DNA of 64,000 nucleotides from Bacillus sp. SLBN-46 (lineage in GTDB: Bacteria; Bacillota; Bacilli; Bacillales; Cytobacillaceae): positions 3,727,001 through 3,791,000 of the forward strand of contig NZ_JAVIZM010000001.1 of the NCBI RefSeq assembly GCF_031453555.1, in the 5' to 3' direction. Positions within the stretch are counted from its first letter, which is position 1; each line of letters begins with the position of its first letter. Both the position numbers and the translations under genes were made by a program. The notes below the pieces were generated by a model. That model saw nothing but the letters and a program-made list of their open reading frames with translations, was not told the origin of the DNA and searched no databases. Positions 50,701 through 59,500 of this stretch are shown here, in pieces.

Positions 50701-50730
50701 AAAAAAGAGCTTGCCAGAGCAAGCTCTTTT
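50701..50730 (-). terminator. Terminator after rplS
   Basis: AAAAGAGCTTGC/GCAAGCTCTTTT, a 12-bp perfect stem with a 4-base loop and a T-run on the minus strand, 10 bases after the rplS stop. Confidence 0.93.
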
Positions 50731-50739
50731 CTTTTCTTA

Positions 50740-51084
50740 TTATCGAATCTCTTTAATTCTTGCTTTCTTACCGCGAAGGTTACGCAAGTAGTAAAGCTTA
50801 GCACGGCGAACTTTACCGCGGCGAATAACTTCAAGCTTCGCAATTTTTGGTGTGTGTACTGGGAAAGTACGCTCAACGCCTACTCCGTAAGAAACTTTAC
50901 GAACTGTGAAAGTTTCGCTAATTCCACCACCACGACGCTTAATCACTACACCTTCGAATAACTGAATACGCTCGCGAGTACCCTCGATAACTTTAACGTG
51001 TACACGTACAGTGTCACCAGGACGGAACGCAGGTAGATCAGAACGAAGTTGTTCTTTTGTGATTTCTTCGATTAATTTATGCAT
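50740..51084 (-). CDS. rplS: Ribosomal protein L19
   Basis: A 114-aa 50S protein at the subunit interface. Sequence is typical from [24 protein letters not shown] to the C-terminal [20 protein letters not shown]. The start at 51084 has AAGGAG 9 bases upstream; the 27-codon upstream extension is not supported. It has its own promoter and a structured leader of about 105 bases, and a terminator directly after it. Confidence 0.98.
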   Translation of the reverse strand: MHKLIEEITKEQLRSDLPAFRPGDTVRVHVKVIEGTRERIQLFEGVVIKRRGGGISETFTVRKVSYGVGVERTFPVHTPKIAKLEVIRRGKVRRAKLYYLRNLRGKKARIKEIR

Positions 51085-51191
51085 CGTTTTCAACTCCTTC
51101 CAACAGATGCTCATGCATATCATTTTCCTTAAAGCTTGCAGCGGAACATCGTTATAAGACCGCAATCTGATAGGTATCAGTTTAAGTCACA
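51085..51191 (-). promoter_or_regulatory. Structured rplS leader (L19 leader-like)
   Basis: This 5' region holds CTGATA/TATCAG (a hairpin around 51167-51180) and an ATTGCGG/CCGCTGCAA stem that brings its ends together, between the promoter at 51198-51226 and the rplS ribosome site. An autoregulatory L19 leader family is known in Firmicutes; match by position and general shape, not by covariance search. Confidence 0.5.
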
Positions 51192-51197
51192 AGAAGT

Positions 51198-51226
51198 ATC
51201 ATACCATAATTATTGTAACCTCGCAA
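51198..51226 (-). promoter_or_regulatory. rplS: SigA promoter of rplS
   Basis: TTGCGA at 51226-51221, a 17-base spacer and TATGAT at 51203-51198, overlapping the last codon region of trmD's 3' flank. Confidence 0.7.
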
Positions 51227-51228
51227 CA

Positions 51229-51972
51229 CTACTCGTATTCTTTTTTTACTTCGTTTAACCATTTTTCCTGCTGAGGGGTAAGGGCTATTTTATCAAGTAA
51301 ATCCGGTCTTCTTAACAGGGTACGTCTTAATGATTCTTTGTTTCGCCATTCTTCAATTAATTTGTGATTCCCTGATAAAAGTACTTCAGGAACCATTAAA
51401 CCACGAAAATCAGCCGGCCTGGTATAGTGAGGATGTTCAAGTAGTCCTGTGCTGAAGGAATCCTTCATATGGGATTCTTGATTTCCTAATACTTCAGGTA
51501 ATAGTCGGACAACACTATCAACAACGACCATTGCCCCGAGCTCGCCCCCAGTTAAAACGTAATCACCAATAGAAATTTCATCCGTTACAATATTTTCACG
51601 GATTCTCTCATCATAGCCCTCGTAATGTCCACAAATAAAAATCAAATGCTCTTCACAGGCCAATTCCTCTGCTTTTCGCTGGCTATAGCGTTCACCCTGC
51701 GGGCAAAGAAGAATCACCCTCGTGCTCTTGCTTTTGGCATTTTCTTTAAGAGTTGAAACAGCATCAAAAATGGGCTGTGGCTTTAACACCATACCAGCTC
51801 CGCCGCCATATGGATAATCATCAACAGTCGAGTGCTTGTTATCTGCGAAATCTCGAAAATTTACTACATTGTAGTTAACCGCTGATTTTTCGGTAGCCTT
51901 TTGCAGAATGGATTGTCCCAGTACCCCGGTGAACATCTCCGGAAATAAAGTGAGAATATCAATTTGCATCAT
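51229..51972 (-). CDS. trmD: tRNA (guanine-37-N1) methyltransferase
   Basis: A 247-aa knotted SPOUT methyltransferase that protects against frameshifting. Motifs: [20 protein letters not shown] at the start, [16 protein letters not shown] near 62, [14 protein letters not shown] near 113, and [13 protein letters not shown] near 135 (SAM knot). Start is ATG at 51972 or the next codon at 51969; the ATG overlaps the rimM stop. It is followed by the rplS promoter. Confidence 0.96.
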   Translation of the reverse strand: MMQIDILTLFPEMFTGVLGQSILQKATEKSAVNYNVVNFRDFADNKHSTVDDYPYGGGAGMVLKPQPIFDAVSTLKENAKSKSTRVILLCPQGERYSQRKAEELACEEHLIFICGHYEGYDERIRENIVTDEISIGDYVLTGGELGAMVVVDSVVRLLPEVLGNQESHMKDSFSTGLLEHPHYTRPADFRGLMVPEVLLSGNHKLIEEWRNKESLRRTLLRRPDLLDKIALTPQQEKWLNEVKKEYE

Positions 51973-52487
51973 GAAAGTAGCCCTTCCATTGGATCAATTA
52001 ATATGACTTTTTCTTTCACATCCACTTTCTTCACGACTTCATGGATATAAGGAATCAAAACGTCTTTCCCGCCTTTTCCTTTCACCACCCACACGTCATT
52101 TGCACCTGGAGATAATATTTCAGTTACTTTACCAATTTCTTCTCCTTTAGTCGTTGCAACGAGACAGCCAATAATTTCGTGATAATAAAATTCATCTTCT
52201 TCAAGCTCTTCTAGCTGTGATTCTGGTACTTTTAATATCCCATCTCTGAATTTTTCCACTTCATTGATATTATTGAAGCCTTCAAATGTAAGCAGGTTAA
52301 AATTTTTATGGGTCCGGTGGCTTTTCACAGTTAGTTCAATTGGCGTGTTTGAATTAGGCATAAACAAATATAATACATTGCCTACCTTGTACCGTTTTTC
52401 AGGAAAGTCAGTTTTTGAAATTACTCTCACTTCGCCTTTTATGCCCTGAGTATTAACGATCTTCCCAACATTAAACCATTTTTCCAT
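51969..52487 (-). CDS. rimM: Ribosome maturation factor RimM
   Basis: A 172-aa factor for 16S processing and 30S head assembly. N-terminal RimM barrel ([19 protein letters not shown]) and C-terminal PRC-barrel ([37 protein letters not shown], with [12 protein letters not shown]). Start ATG at 52487 follows GAAGGTG; the in-frame GTG at 52496 is part of that site. Its stop overlaps trmD. Confidence 0.95.
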   Translation of the reverse strand: MEKWFNVGKIVNTQGIKGEVRVISKTDFPEKRYKVGNVLYLFMPNSNTPIELTVKSHRTHKNFNLLTFEGFNNINEVEKFRDGILKVPESQLEELEEDEFYYHEIIGCLVATTKGEEIGKVTEILSPGANDVWVVKGKGGKDVLIPYIHEVVKKVDVKEKVILIDPMEGLLS

Positions 52488-52499
52488 ATGTTTCACCTT

Positions 52500-52886
52500 C
52501 TATCTAATTTCCTTGATGATACCGTCTTGAATGATAATGCAAGGTTGTCCAAGCACCTCTTCCCAAGAGTCACCAACATTAACTTCTTTGAGAGCCTGAA
52601 CTTCCTTCTCTTTTATTTCACTACCTAGTGGTAGGATATGTAATTGTTCCATTTGAAACTCAAGTAGCTTGATTTTTTCCTTCCGCATTTGAATTTCTTT
52701 TTGAAAATGTTTTTTTAGAGCTTCCGGGGAAAAAGTTTTCGTTTTTTCTAGTCGCTTTAGCTCAAAATGGAGCTGATCGCATTCCTTTTTCAGTTGCAAC
52801 ATTTCGCCTTGATACTTCTCTGAGAGCTTTTGCCTGCTACTCTCTGTTAAAACCTGCTTAACCACAACAGTTTGAATGATTTGCAT
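52500..52886 (-). CDS. ylqD: YlqD-like coiled-coil protein
   Basis: A 128-aa protein of unknown function. Most of it (residues about 15-85) is strongly charged and coiled-coil-like (KLSEKYQGEMLQLKKECDQL), with a small C-terminal beta part (VGDSWEEVLGQPCIIIQDGIIKEIR). The gene stands between khpA and rimM, as ylqD does in B. subtilis. RBS GAAGGAGG before the ATG. Directly upstream lies the palindromic repeat 52919-53066. Confidence 0.88.
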   Translation of the reverse strand: MQIIQTVVVKQVLTESSRQKLSEKYQGEMLQLKKECDQLHFELKRLEKTKTFSPEALKKHFQKEIQMRKEKIKLLEFQMEQLHILPLGSEIKEKEVQALKEVNVGDSWEEVLGQPCIIIQDGIIKEIR

Positions 52887-52918
52887 AGAATTGCCTCCTT
52901 CAAGCTTCGGATGTCCTT

Positions 52919-53066
52919 AAAAAGGCGCTTCCGCTTTTCGTTTGTCTAGCTCCAGCGCCTAGCCCCTAGGGTCAAATAACCTTCGGCAAGAAAAGTCAAA
53001 GTGCGGACTTTTCTCACCGAAGAACATTTGCCTGTCGGGGCTGAACGAGGCGCTTCCGCCTTTCGG
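52919..53066 (-). repeat. 148-bp palindromic repeat element with alternative hairpins
   Basis: The region folds into one long imperfect rod. Pairs on the plus strand: AGCGCCT (52954-52960) with AGGCGCT (53048-53054), AGCCCC (52961-52966) with GGGGCT (53037-53042), CAAAT with ATTTG, CTTCGG (52981-52986) with CCGAAG (53017-53022), and AGAAAAGTC (52989-52997) with GACTTTTCT (53006-53014). Both ends carry a direct repeat GGCGCTTCCGC (from 52924 and 53049). The outer left copy can pair with 52954-52960 instead, giving a hairpin followed by five T on the minus strand. From memory, very similar strings recur between genes in many Bacillaceae. No ORF inside. Confidence 0.8.
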
Positions 53067-53071
53067 ATAGC

Positions 53072-53100
53072 AAAAAAGGGAGGAATGAATCCCCCCCTTT
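53072..53100 (-). terminator. Terminator after khpA
   Basis: AAAGGG-rich left arm and TCCCTTT-type right arm around a TTCA loop, then six T on the minus strand, 17 bases after the khpA stop. It separates rpsP-khpA from ylqD-rimM-trmD. Confidence 0.75.
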
Positions 53101-53116
53101 ATCTAGATGCAAAAAG

Positions 53117-53347
53117 CTATTCACCAATTTCTAGAAAAATTTTCTTCTGTTGTGATGATCCTGCTGCATATACAACAGTCCTAATGGCCTTTGCAACACG
53201 CCCTTGTTTTCCAATCACTTTTCCCATATCAGTTTTGTTAACAGTGAGCTGATAGGTTACGCGGCTGTCATCTTCCATCACGTCAACTTGGACATCTTCA
53301 GGAAAATCAACAAGAGGCTTAACAATCGATTCGATTAATTGTTTCAT
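53117..53347 (-). CDS. khpA: KH-domain RNA-binding protein KhpA (YlqC)
   Basis: A 76-aa protein made of one KH domain with the GxxG-type loop GKVIGKQGRVAKAIRTVV near residue 45. In Firmicutes KhpA acts with KhpB/EloR on RNA and cell elongation. It follows rpsP by 12 bases. RBS CGAAGG before the ATG. A terminator follows. Confidence 0.93.
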   Translation of the reverse strand: MKQLIESIVKPLVDFPEDVQVDVMEDDSRVTYQLTVNKTDMGKVIGKQGRVAKAIRTVVYAAGSSQQKKIFLEIGE

Positions 53348-53359
53348 ATTAACCTTCGA

Positions 53360-53632
53360 TTACTTGTTTAATTTTGCATTATGGAATTTCTCCATGATGC
53401 CTTGGTTTGAGAAAAGGTTACGAACTGTATCAGATGGTTTCGCACCGTCTTTTAACCATTTAAGAGCTAATTCTTCATTGATTTGAACTGAAGCAGGTTG
53501 AGCAACCGGATTGTAAGTTCCTACTACTTCAATGTAACGTCCGTCACGAGGAGAACGAGAATCTGCTACAACAATACGATAGAAAGGAGTTTTCTTTGCT
53601 CCCATACGCTTTAAACGAATTTTAACTGCCAT
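53360..53632 (-). CDS. rpsP: Ribosomal protein S16
   Basis: A 90-aa 30S protein; [32 protein letters not shown] is the family signature. Start at 53632 follows GGAGGTG by 9 bases; an 11-codon upstream extension has no site. It has its own promoter at 53672-53700 and leads the khpA-ylqD-rimM-trmD group. Confidence 0.98.
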   Translation of the reverse strand: MAVKIRLKRMGAKKTPFYRIVVADSRSPRDGRYIEVVGTYNPVAQPASVQINEELALKWLKDGAKPSDTVRNLFSNQGIMEKFHNAKLNK

Positions 53633-53671
53633 TTTAAATAAGCACCTCCGAATAGTTTCACACAAGATAGT

Positions 53672-53700
53672 ATAATATCAATTCTTTTATAGTTTGTAAA
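53672..53700 (-). promoter_or_regulatory. rpsP: SigA promoter of rpsP
   Basis: TTTACA at 53700-53695, a 17-base spacer and TATTAT at 53677-53672, about 40 bases before the rpsP start codon. Confidence 0.75.
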
Positions 53701-53741
53701 GTGTTTTTTCTTTACATACATTATTACCATATTTCTACAAC

Positions 53742-55094
53742 TTAAAACGGCTTAAACGGGAATTTAAATCCGCCTTTTTTCTTGCCTTTTTGTTGCATGC
53801 CTGTCATTTGTTTCATCATTTTTTTCATATCTTCAAATTGCTTTAATAAACGATTTACTTCTGTGACAGGGCGTCCACTACCTTTAGCAATCCTGCGTTT
53901 GCGGTTTGCATTCAGTATTTCTGGGTTGTTCTTTTCTGCTTTAGTCATTGATTGGATAATTGCTTCCACATGGGCAATTTGTTTTTCATCGATCTGAATA
54001 TTATTCAAACCTTTGATTTTATTGGCACCAGGCATCATTTTAAGCAATTCATCCAAAGGTCCTAGATTTCGAACCTGGCCAAGCTGATCCAAGAAATCCT
54101 CAAGGGTAAACGAAGCTGTACGCATTTTTTGTTCTAGCTCTTTAGCCTTTTGTTCATCGACATTTGCTTGAGCTTTTTCAATCAGCGTCAGTACATCACC
54201 CATGCCTAAAATTCTAGAAGCCATCCGTTCCGGATGAAACGGCTCTAAGGCATCCATTTTCTCGCCAAGACCGACAAATTTGATCGGTGTTTGTGTGACT
54301 GCACGAATAGAAAGTGCGGCCCCACCCCTCGTGTCACCATCAAGCTTTGTTAATACAACCCCAGTAAGACCAAGTTGTTCGTTAAAGCTTTGAGCAACGT
54401 TGACGGCATCTTGACCTGTCATGGCATCAACTACTAGGAAGATTTCATCAGGCTTTGTTAGCTCTTTAATATCTTTCAGTTCGTCCATTAATGCTTCATC
54501 AACATGGAGTCGACCTGCAGTATCAATAAGAACATAATCATGATGTTCTTCTTTCGCTTTTTCAATCGCCTGTCGCGCAATTTCAACTGGACTTACTTGA
54601 TCGCCAAGTGAAAAAACAGGCATATCTAATTGTTTACCCAGCGTTTGGAGCTGCTTAATCGCCGCAGGCCTGTAAATATCGGCAGCAACGAGCAATGGTT
54701 TGCGGTTGTACTTCTTTCGAAGCAGAAGAGCTAGCTTTCCAGAAGTAGTTGTCTTACCCGCACCCTGCAGACCAACCATCATTATGACTGTAGGCGGGCG
54801 GTTGGATGCAGCAATCTTACTCTGCTCACCACCCATTAAAGCCGTCAATTCTTCATTAACGATTTTGATAATCTGTTGACCTGGAGTTAAACTTTTCAGT
54901 ACTTCCTGTCCCACAGACCGTTCACTTACTTTTTTAACAAAATCTTTAACGACTTTAAAGTTTACGTCTGCTTCTAATAATGCGAGACGAACTTCACGCA
55001 TCATTTCTTTTACATCCGCTTCAGAGACCTTTCCTTTTCCACGGATCTTTTGGATTGTATTCTGCAGTCGGTCGGCTAATCCTTCAAATGCCAT
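53742..55094 (-). CDS. ffh: Signal recognition particle protein Ffh
   Basis: A 450-aa GTPase that binds signal peptides and 4.5S/6S-like SRP RNA. N domain (1-95), G domain with GLQGAGKTTTSGKLALLL near 108, DTAGR and TKLDGDTRGGAALS, then the Met-rich M domain (about 300-440, with MMPGANKIKGL, GSGRPVTEVNRLLKQF, MKKMMKQMTGM). It follows ylxM by 12 bases. RBS AGGAGG before the ATG. Confidence 0.98.
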   Translation of the reverse strand: MAFEGLADRLQNTIQKIRGKGKVSEADVKEMMREVRLALLEADVNFKVVKDFVKKVSERSVGQEVLKSLTPGQQIIKIVNEELTALMGGEQSKIAASNRPPTVIMMVGLQGAGKTTTSGKLALLLRKKYNRKPLLVAADIYRPAAIKQLQTLGKQLDMPVFSLGDQVSPVEIARQAIEKAKEEHHDYVLIDTAGRLHVDEALMDELKDIKELTKPDEIFLVVDAMTGQDAVNVAQSFNEQLGLTGVVLTKLDGDTRGGAALSIRAVTQTPIKFVGLGEKMDALEPFHPERMASRILGMGDVLTLIEKAQANVDEQKAKELEQKMRTASFTLEDFLDQLGQVRNLGPLDELLKMMPGANKIKGLNNIQIDEKQIAHVEAIIQSMTKAEKNNPEILNANRKRRIAKGSGRPVTEVNRLLKQFEDMKKMMKQMTGMQQKGKKKGGFKFPFKPF

Positions 55095-55106
55095 TCATGC
55101 CGCCTC

Positions 55107-55439
55107 CTAATCTAATTTCTCAAGCTCAGCAACGGTTTCTAACATTGCCTGCTTTGAAGGGTTCTCCTCATTAAGCAATTCGTTCAGATGTCTGATTAAA
55201 CTTGCCCGCTCTTGAAATTTCTGGAATAATAGAAGCTTTTCCTCATACTCCTCGAGCATGGCTTCCGTCCGTTTAATATTATCATAAACGGCCTGACGGC
55301 TTACGTCATACTCATCGGCAATTTCACCAAGAGAATAATCATCTAAATAATAGAGAGACATATAGCTTTGCTGCTTTGGTGTTAACAACGAATAATAAAA
55401 ATCATAAAGATAATTCATTCGTGTTGTTTTTTCAAGCAT
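55107..55439 (-). CDS. ylxM: SRP-associated helix-turn-helix protein YlxM
   Basis: A 110-aa protein with a sigma-70 region 4-like helix-turn-helix ([41 protein letters not shown]). The family stands before ffh across Firmicutes and in streptococci modulates SRP. RBS TTGGAGGG before the ATG. A good SigA promoter lies 47-75 bases upstream. Confidence 0.93.
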   Translation of the reverse strand: MLEKTTRMNYLYDFYYSLLTPKQQSYMSLYYLDDYSLGEIADEYDVSRQAVYDNIKRTEAMLEEYEEKLLLFQKFQERASLIRHLNELLNEENPSKQAMLETVAELEKLD

Positions 55440-55485
55440 GCCTATCCCTCCAATATCATGTTAAGTGAAAAGCCTTTACAAGAGT

Positions 55486-55514
55486 AGTTTACACAGTCAG
55501 GCACTTTCTGTCAA
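55486..55514 (-). promoter_or_regulatory. ylxM: SigA promoter of ylxM-ffh
   Basis: TTGACA (perfect) at 55514-55509, a 17-base spacer and TAAACT at 55491-55486, in the gap after ftsY. Confidence 0.8.
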
Positions 55515-55533
55515 GATAATACCTTTACATCCA

Positions 55534-56520
55534 TTATTCGGTTTGTTCTACCTGATCCGCAAAGAGTCCGTACACGTATCTCTCCGCATCAAACTCTTGA
55601 AGATCATCCATTTTTTCACCCAGACCAACAAATTTCACAGGTATTTTTAATTCATTGCGAATGGCTAGAACAATTCCACCCTTTGCCGTACCATCTAACT
55701 TAGAAAGAACAATTCCACTTACATTCGTCACTTCTTTAAATGTTTTTGCTTGAATAAGCGCATTTTGTCCAGTGGTTGCATCGAGAACTAAAATGACTTC
55801 ATGTGGTGCGCCTGGTACTTCACGTTCAATGACACGCTTTACCTTTTCTAACTCTTTCATTAAGTTTACTTTGTTTTGCAGGCGGCCTGCAGTATCACAT
55901 AGTAAAATATCTGCCTGACGGGATTTTGCAGCCTGGATGGCATCGTACATAACGGCTGCCGGATCAGAACCTTCTGCCTGCTTGATGACTTCCACTCCGA
56001 CTCTATCTCCCCATACTTCTAGCTGTTCAATCGCACCCGCACGGAAAGTGTCCCCTGCTGCCATCAAAACTTTCTTGCCTTCAATCTTAAATTTATGTCC
56101 AAGCTTGCCAATTGTAGTTGTTTTTCCAACACCATTGACCCCAACAAACAAAATAACTGTTAAGCCGTCCTCCTGGATATTTAATTGGGAGGATTGTTCT
56201 TCTCCAGCATTATAGATGTCAACGAGTTTTTCGGATATGACACTTTGAACTTCTTGTGGATCTTGAATATTTCTCCGTTTCACTTCCATCTTAAGTTCTT
56301 CAATCAATTGCATTACCGTATCAAAGCCAACATCTGCTTGAATTAATATTTCCTCTAATTCTTCAAAGAAGTCTTCATCGACTTTTCGATATCTAGCTAC
56401 AAGGTCGTTTACCTTTCCTGAGAAATTGTCTCTTGTTTTCGTTAAGCCTTCCTTAAACTTTTCGGTTACGGAATCTGTTGATTTCGTAATTTTCTCTTTT
56501 AGTTTTTTAAAAAAACTCAT
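55534..56520 (-). CDS. ftsY: Signal recognition particle receptor FtsY
   Basis: A 328-aa GTPase that docks SRP to the membrane. A short charged N-terminus (no long acidic A domain, usual in Bacillus), N domain, then G domain with LFVGVNGVGKTTTIGKLGHKF near 128, DTAGRLQNK near 210, and SKLDGTAKGGI near 270. RBS AGGAAGTGG before the ATG. It lies 18 bases after smc. Confidence 0.97.
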   Translation of the reverse strand: MSFFKKLKEKITKSTDSVTEKFKEGLTKTRDNFSGKVNDLVARYRKVDEDFFEELEEILIQADVGFDTVMQLIEELKMEVKRRNIQDPQEVQSVISEKLVDIYNAGEEQSSQLNIQEDGLTVILFVGVNGVGKTTTIGKLGHKFKIEGKKVLMAAGDTFRAGAIEQLEVWGDRVGVEVIKQAEGSDPAAVMYDAIQAAKSRQADILLCDTAGRLQNKVNLMKELEKVKRVIEREVPGAPHEVILVLDATTGQNALIQAKTFKEVTNVSGIVLSKLDGTAKGGIVLAIRNELKIPVKFVGLGEKMDDLQEFDAERYVYGLFADQVEQTE

Positions 56521-56538
56521 TCTACCACTTCCTTTAAA

Positions 56539-59500
56539 TTAAGATTCTACGAGTTCCTTTGTTTCTTCTAGTCGGACTGATACAAGTTTGGATACCCCTG
56601 ATTCCTGCATAGTTACTCCGTAAAGGACATCTGCTTCTTCCATGGTTCCTTTCCGATGGGTAATCACGATAAATTGTGTTTCCTTGCTGTATTGCTTTAA
56701 ATATTGGCTAAAACGGTAGACATTGGCTTCATCTAAGGCCGCTTCTACCTCATCAAGGATACAAAACGGAACAGGTCGTACCTTTAAAATAGAAAATAAT
56801 AAGGCTATAGCAGTTAATGCACGTTCTCCACCTGAAAGGAGTCCCAAATTCTGCAGCTTCTTCCCAGGAGGTTGAGCAACGATTTCTACGCCAGTATTTA
56901 ATAAATCTTCGGGTACTGTAAGAACTAAATCCGCTCTTCCTCCACCGAAAAGAGCTCGGAAGGTTGGTTCGAAGTGCTCACGAATTCCGTTGAAGGTTTG
57001 TTCAAAGCGTTTCTTCATTTCTATATCCATTTCTTCAATTACCTGATAAAGGGTATCTTTTGCTTCCTGGAGATCGGACTTTTGCTCATTTAAAAACTCA
57101 TACCGCTCAGATACACGCTCATATTCTTCAATTGCACCAAGATTCACACTTCCTAGTTCTTCAATGGCAAGTTTGATGAGCTTGACCTTTTTCCGTGCTT
57201 CCTCAACAGGAATTGTTAATGGATATTGTTCCTTCGCCCCTTCAAATGACAATAAATATTCTTCTCGAAGATGTGTCAGTCGATTTTCAAGCTCGACATC
57301 AAGACGATTGATTTTAACTTCCTCATCCTTTAATACCACAATCATTCCTTTATGGAGTCTTTTCAACTCTTTAGCTTCAAGTTCCATGTCTTCAAGAACA
57401 TCCACTAAGGACAATCGTTCTTGTCTTCTAGTAGTAATTAGCTGTAGAGTGGTTTCTTTGTCTTGCTGCTTCAACTTAGCTGCAGCCTCAAGTTGCTCCT
57501 CACCTGATGAACTGTTTGTCATTTCAGAAGACAATAGGCTAAGGTCCTCAGTATAAAGCGCTAGCTTTTTTTCGCTTTCTTCTAAGTCCTCAGTCGTAAG
57601 CGTAAATCTCTCTTTTATATTCGTAAATTGCTCGTTTTTAGAAGCAAACTCTACCTTTAAATCATTTATTTCATTCGTCAAAGTTTCCTTTGAAGTTAAA
57701 TCACTGGTTTTTTGTTCTGTTAGTTTAACAATTTGAGTATCCAGTTCTGTAACATTTACTTGATAGGTTTCTAGCGCCTTATATAATTCTTCTTTTCGTT
57801 TTAGTAAGCCATTCTTTTCATCAGAAAACTGTCCTTTTTCAAGGTCATATATCGCTAACCGCTCGTTAATATTTTTTACCCCAAGCTCAGCTTCACGCAG
57901 TTCTCCCTTTACAGCCTGCTCGTTAAGTCTCAATTCCTCGCCATTTTTTCGAATTTCGTCTAGCTGTTGATCAGTCAGTTGAACTTCTTCTTTTAATGCC
58001 TTAACGGTTTTTTCTAGACCTGCTGTTTTTTCCTCCATAATAACCAATTTGGCTTTTAAATCTTCTAGTTCACCCTTTCTGGTTAATAGAGAGGATGTCT
58101 TTTGTTTAACCGCACCACCCGTCATGGAACCACCAGGATTAACAATATCCCCCTCAAGCGTGACCAAACGGCAGCGGTATTGAAGGATTTTTGCCAATTC
58201 ATTGGCACCCTTCAGGTCTTTTGTAATTACAACATTACCTAATAAGTTATTCATTACCTCCGCATACCTTGATTCAAATTTAACAAGGCTGACAGCTGTT
58301 CCAATTAATGATGGATGATTTTGAATGGACGATAATTGTGCAGCGGATAAAGGCCTGCCTTTAATAACGCTAAGCGGTAAGAAGGTTGCTCGACCAAAAG
58401 AATGTTGTTTTAAATATTGGATCGCTGTCCGTGCATTTTGCTCTGTATCAACAACTATATGCTGAAGGGCACCTCCAAAGGCTGTTTCGAGTGCTGTTTC
58501 ATACTCTTTTGGAACGGTAACTAATTCTGCTACTGCGCCTTCAATTCCCTTTAACTTATGATCCCTTGCCTTTAGAACCTCTTTTACCCCTTGGAAGAAC
58601 CCGGAATAATCTTCTTCCATCTCTTCGAGCATTTCTTTTCTTGATTTAGCCTGTTGAAGCAACTGATAGGCTTGATAGAGCATCTTTTCTTGTTTTTCAT
58701 AATTATTTTTTACCGTTTCAAGCTTTCGCTGTTGATCGCGAAACGTGACCACTTGGTCTGCTAATTGCTTTTGAAAATCGGCTAATGAAGATTGGATTTG
58801 CTCCATCTTGGATTGAGCAATTTGTCGTTCTTGAATGTATTTCGTATTCTCTGAATCAAGACGCGAGCTCTTTCTCTCTTGTTGCTCCAATTGCTGGTCA
58901 ATATATTTCAATTCATTTTTAGCACCAGCCTGCTGATTGAGCAGCTCAATATATTCACTTTTTAAGCTATCAATTTTTTCTTCAATATTTTCGGTGAAAA
59001 GTTGTAGCTTTTCTTGTTTTTCCTTTAGTTTGGCCTGTAATGAATGAACCTGTTCACCAAGTTCATTCACTGACTCTGCCTGCATGTCCCTATTTTTTTG
59101 AAGCTGGCTGATTCTTTCTGTCAACTCAGTGATATTCGTTTTCAGCTGTTCTTTGTTTTGAGCAGCATTCTTCTTCCGTTCCTTCAATACTTCTTTACGG
59201 CCTTCCAGCTTTTCAAGTTCTTCACTTGCATGAAGTAAAACATTATGCAAGTCTGTAATCGATTCGTCTAATGCAGTAATTCGGTCTCTTGTTTCAACTA
59301 TTTTCGCTTCTTTGACTTGCAAATCTGATGATAGCTTTAACTCTTCCTGCTGATGTTCTTCTAATTGTTTAGAAAGGTTTTCCCATTTCTGGTGTAGGTC
59401 TTCAATTTCAAAAACAGTTAATGCTACTTCTATTTTTTCTAGTTCTTCTTTTTTCTCTAGAAAATCCTTAGCCATTGAAGCTTGAATTTTAAGCGGCTCT

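Noticed and set aside
50622..50876. 84-codon minus-strand ORF overlapping rplS in another frame
   Set aside because: It overlaps the highly conserved L19 gene and its terminator; composition is not protein-like.
57164..57556. 130-codon plus-strand ORF opposite smc
   Set aside because: Serine/arginine-rich translation typical of a shadow of a coiled-coil gene; no start signal.
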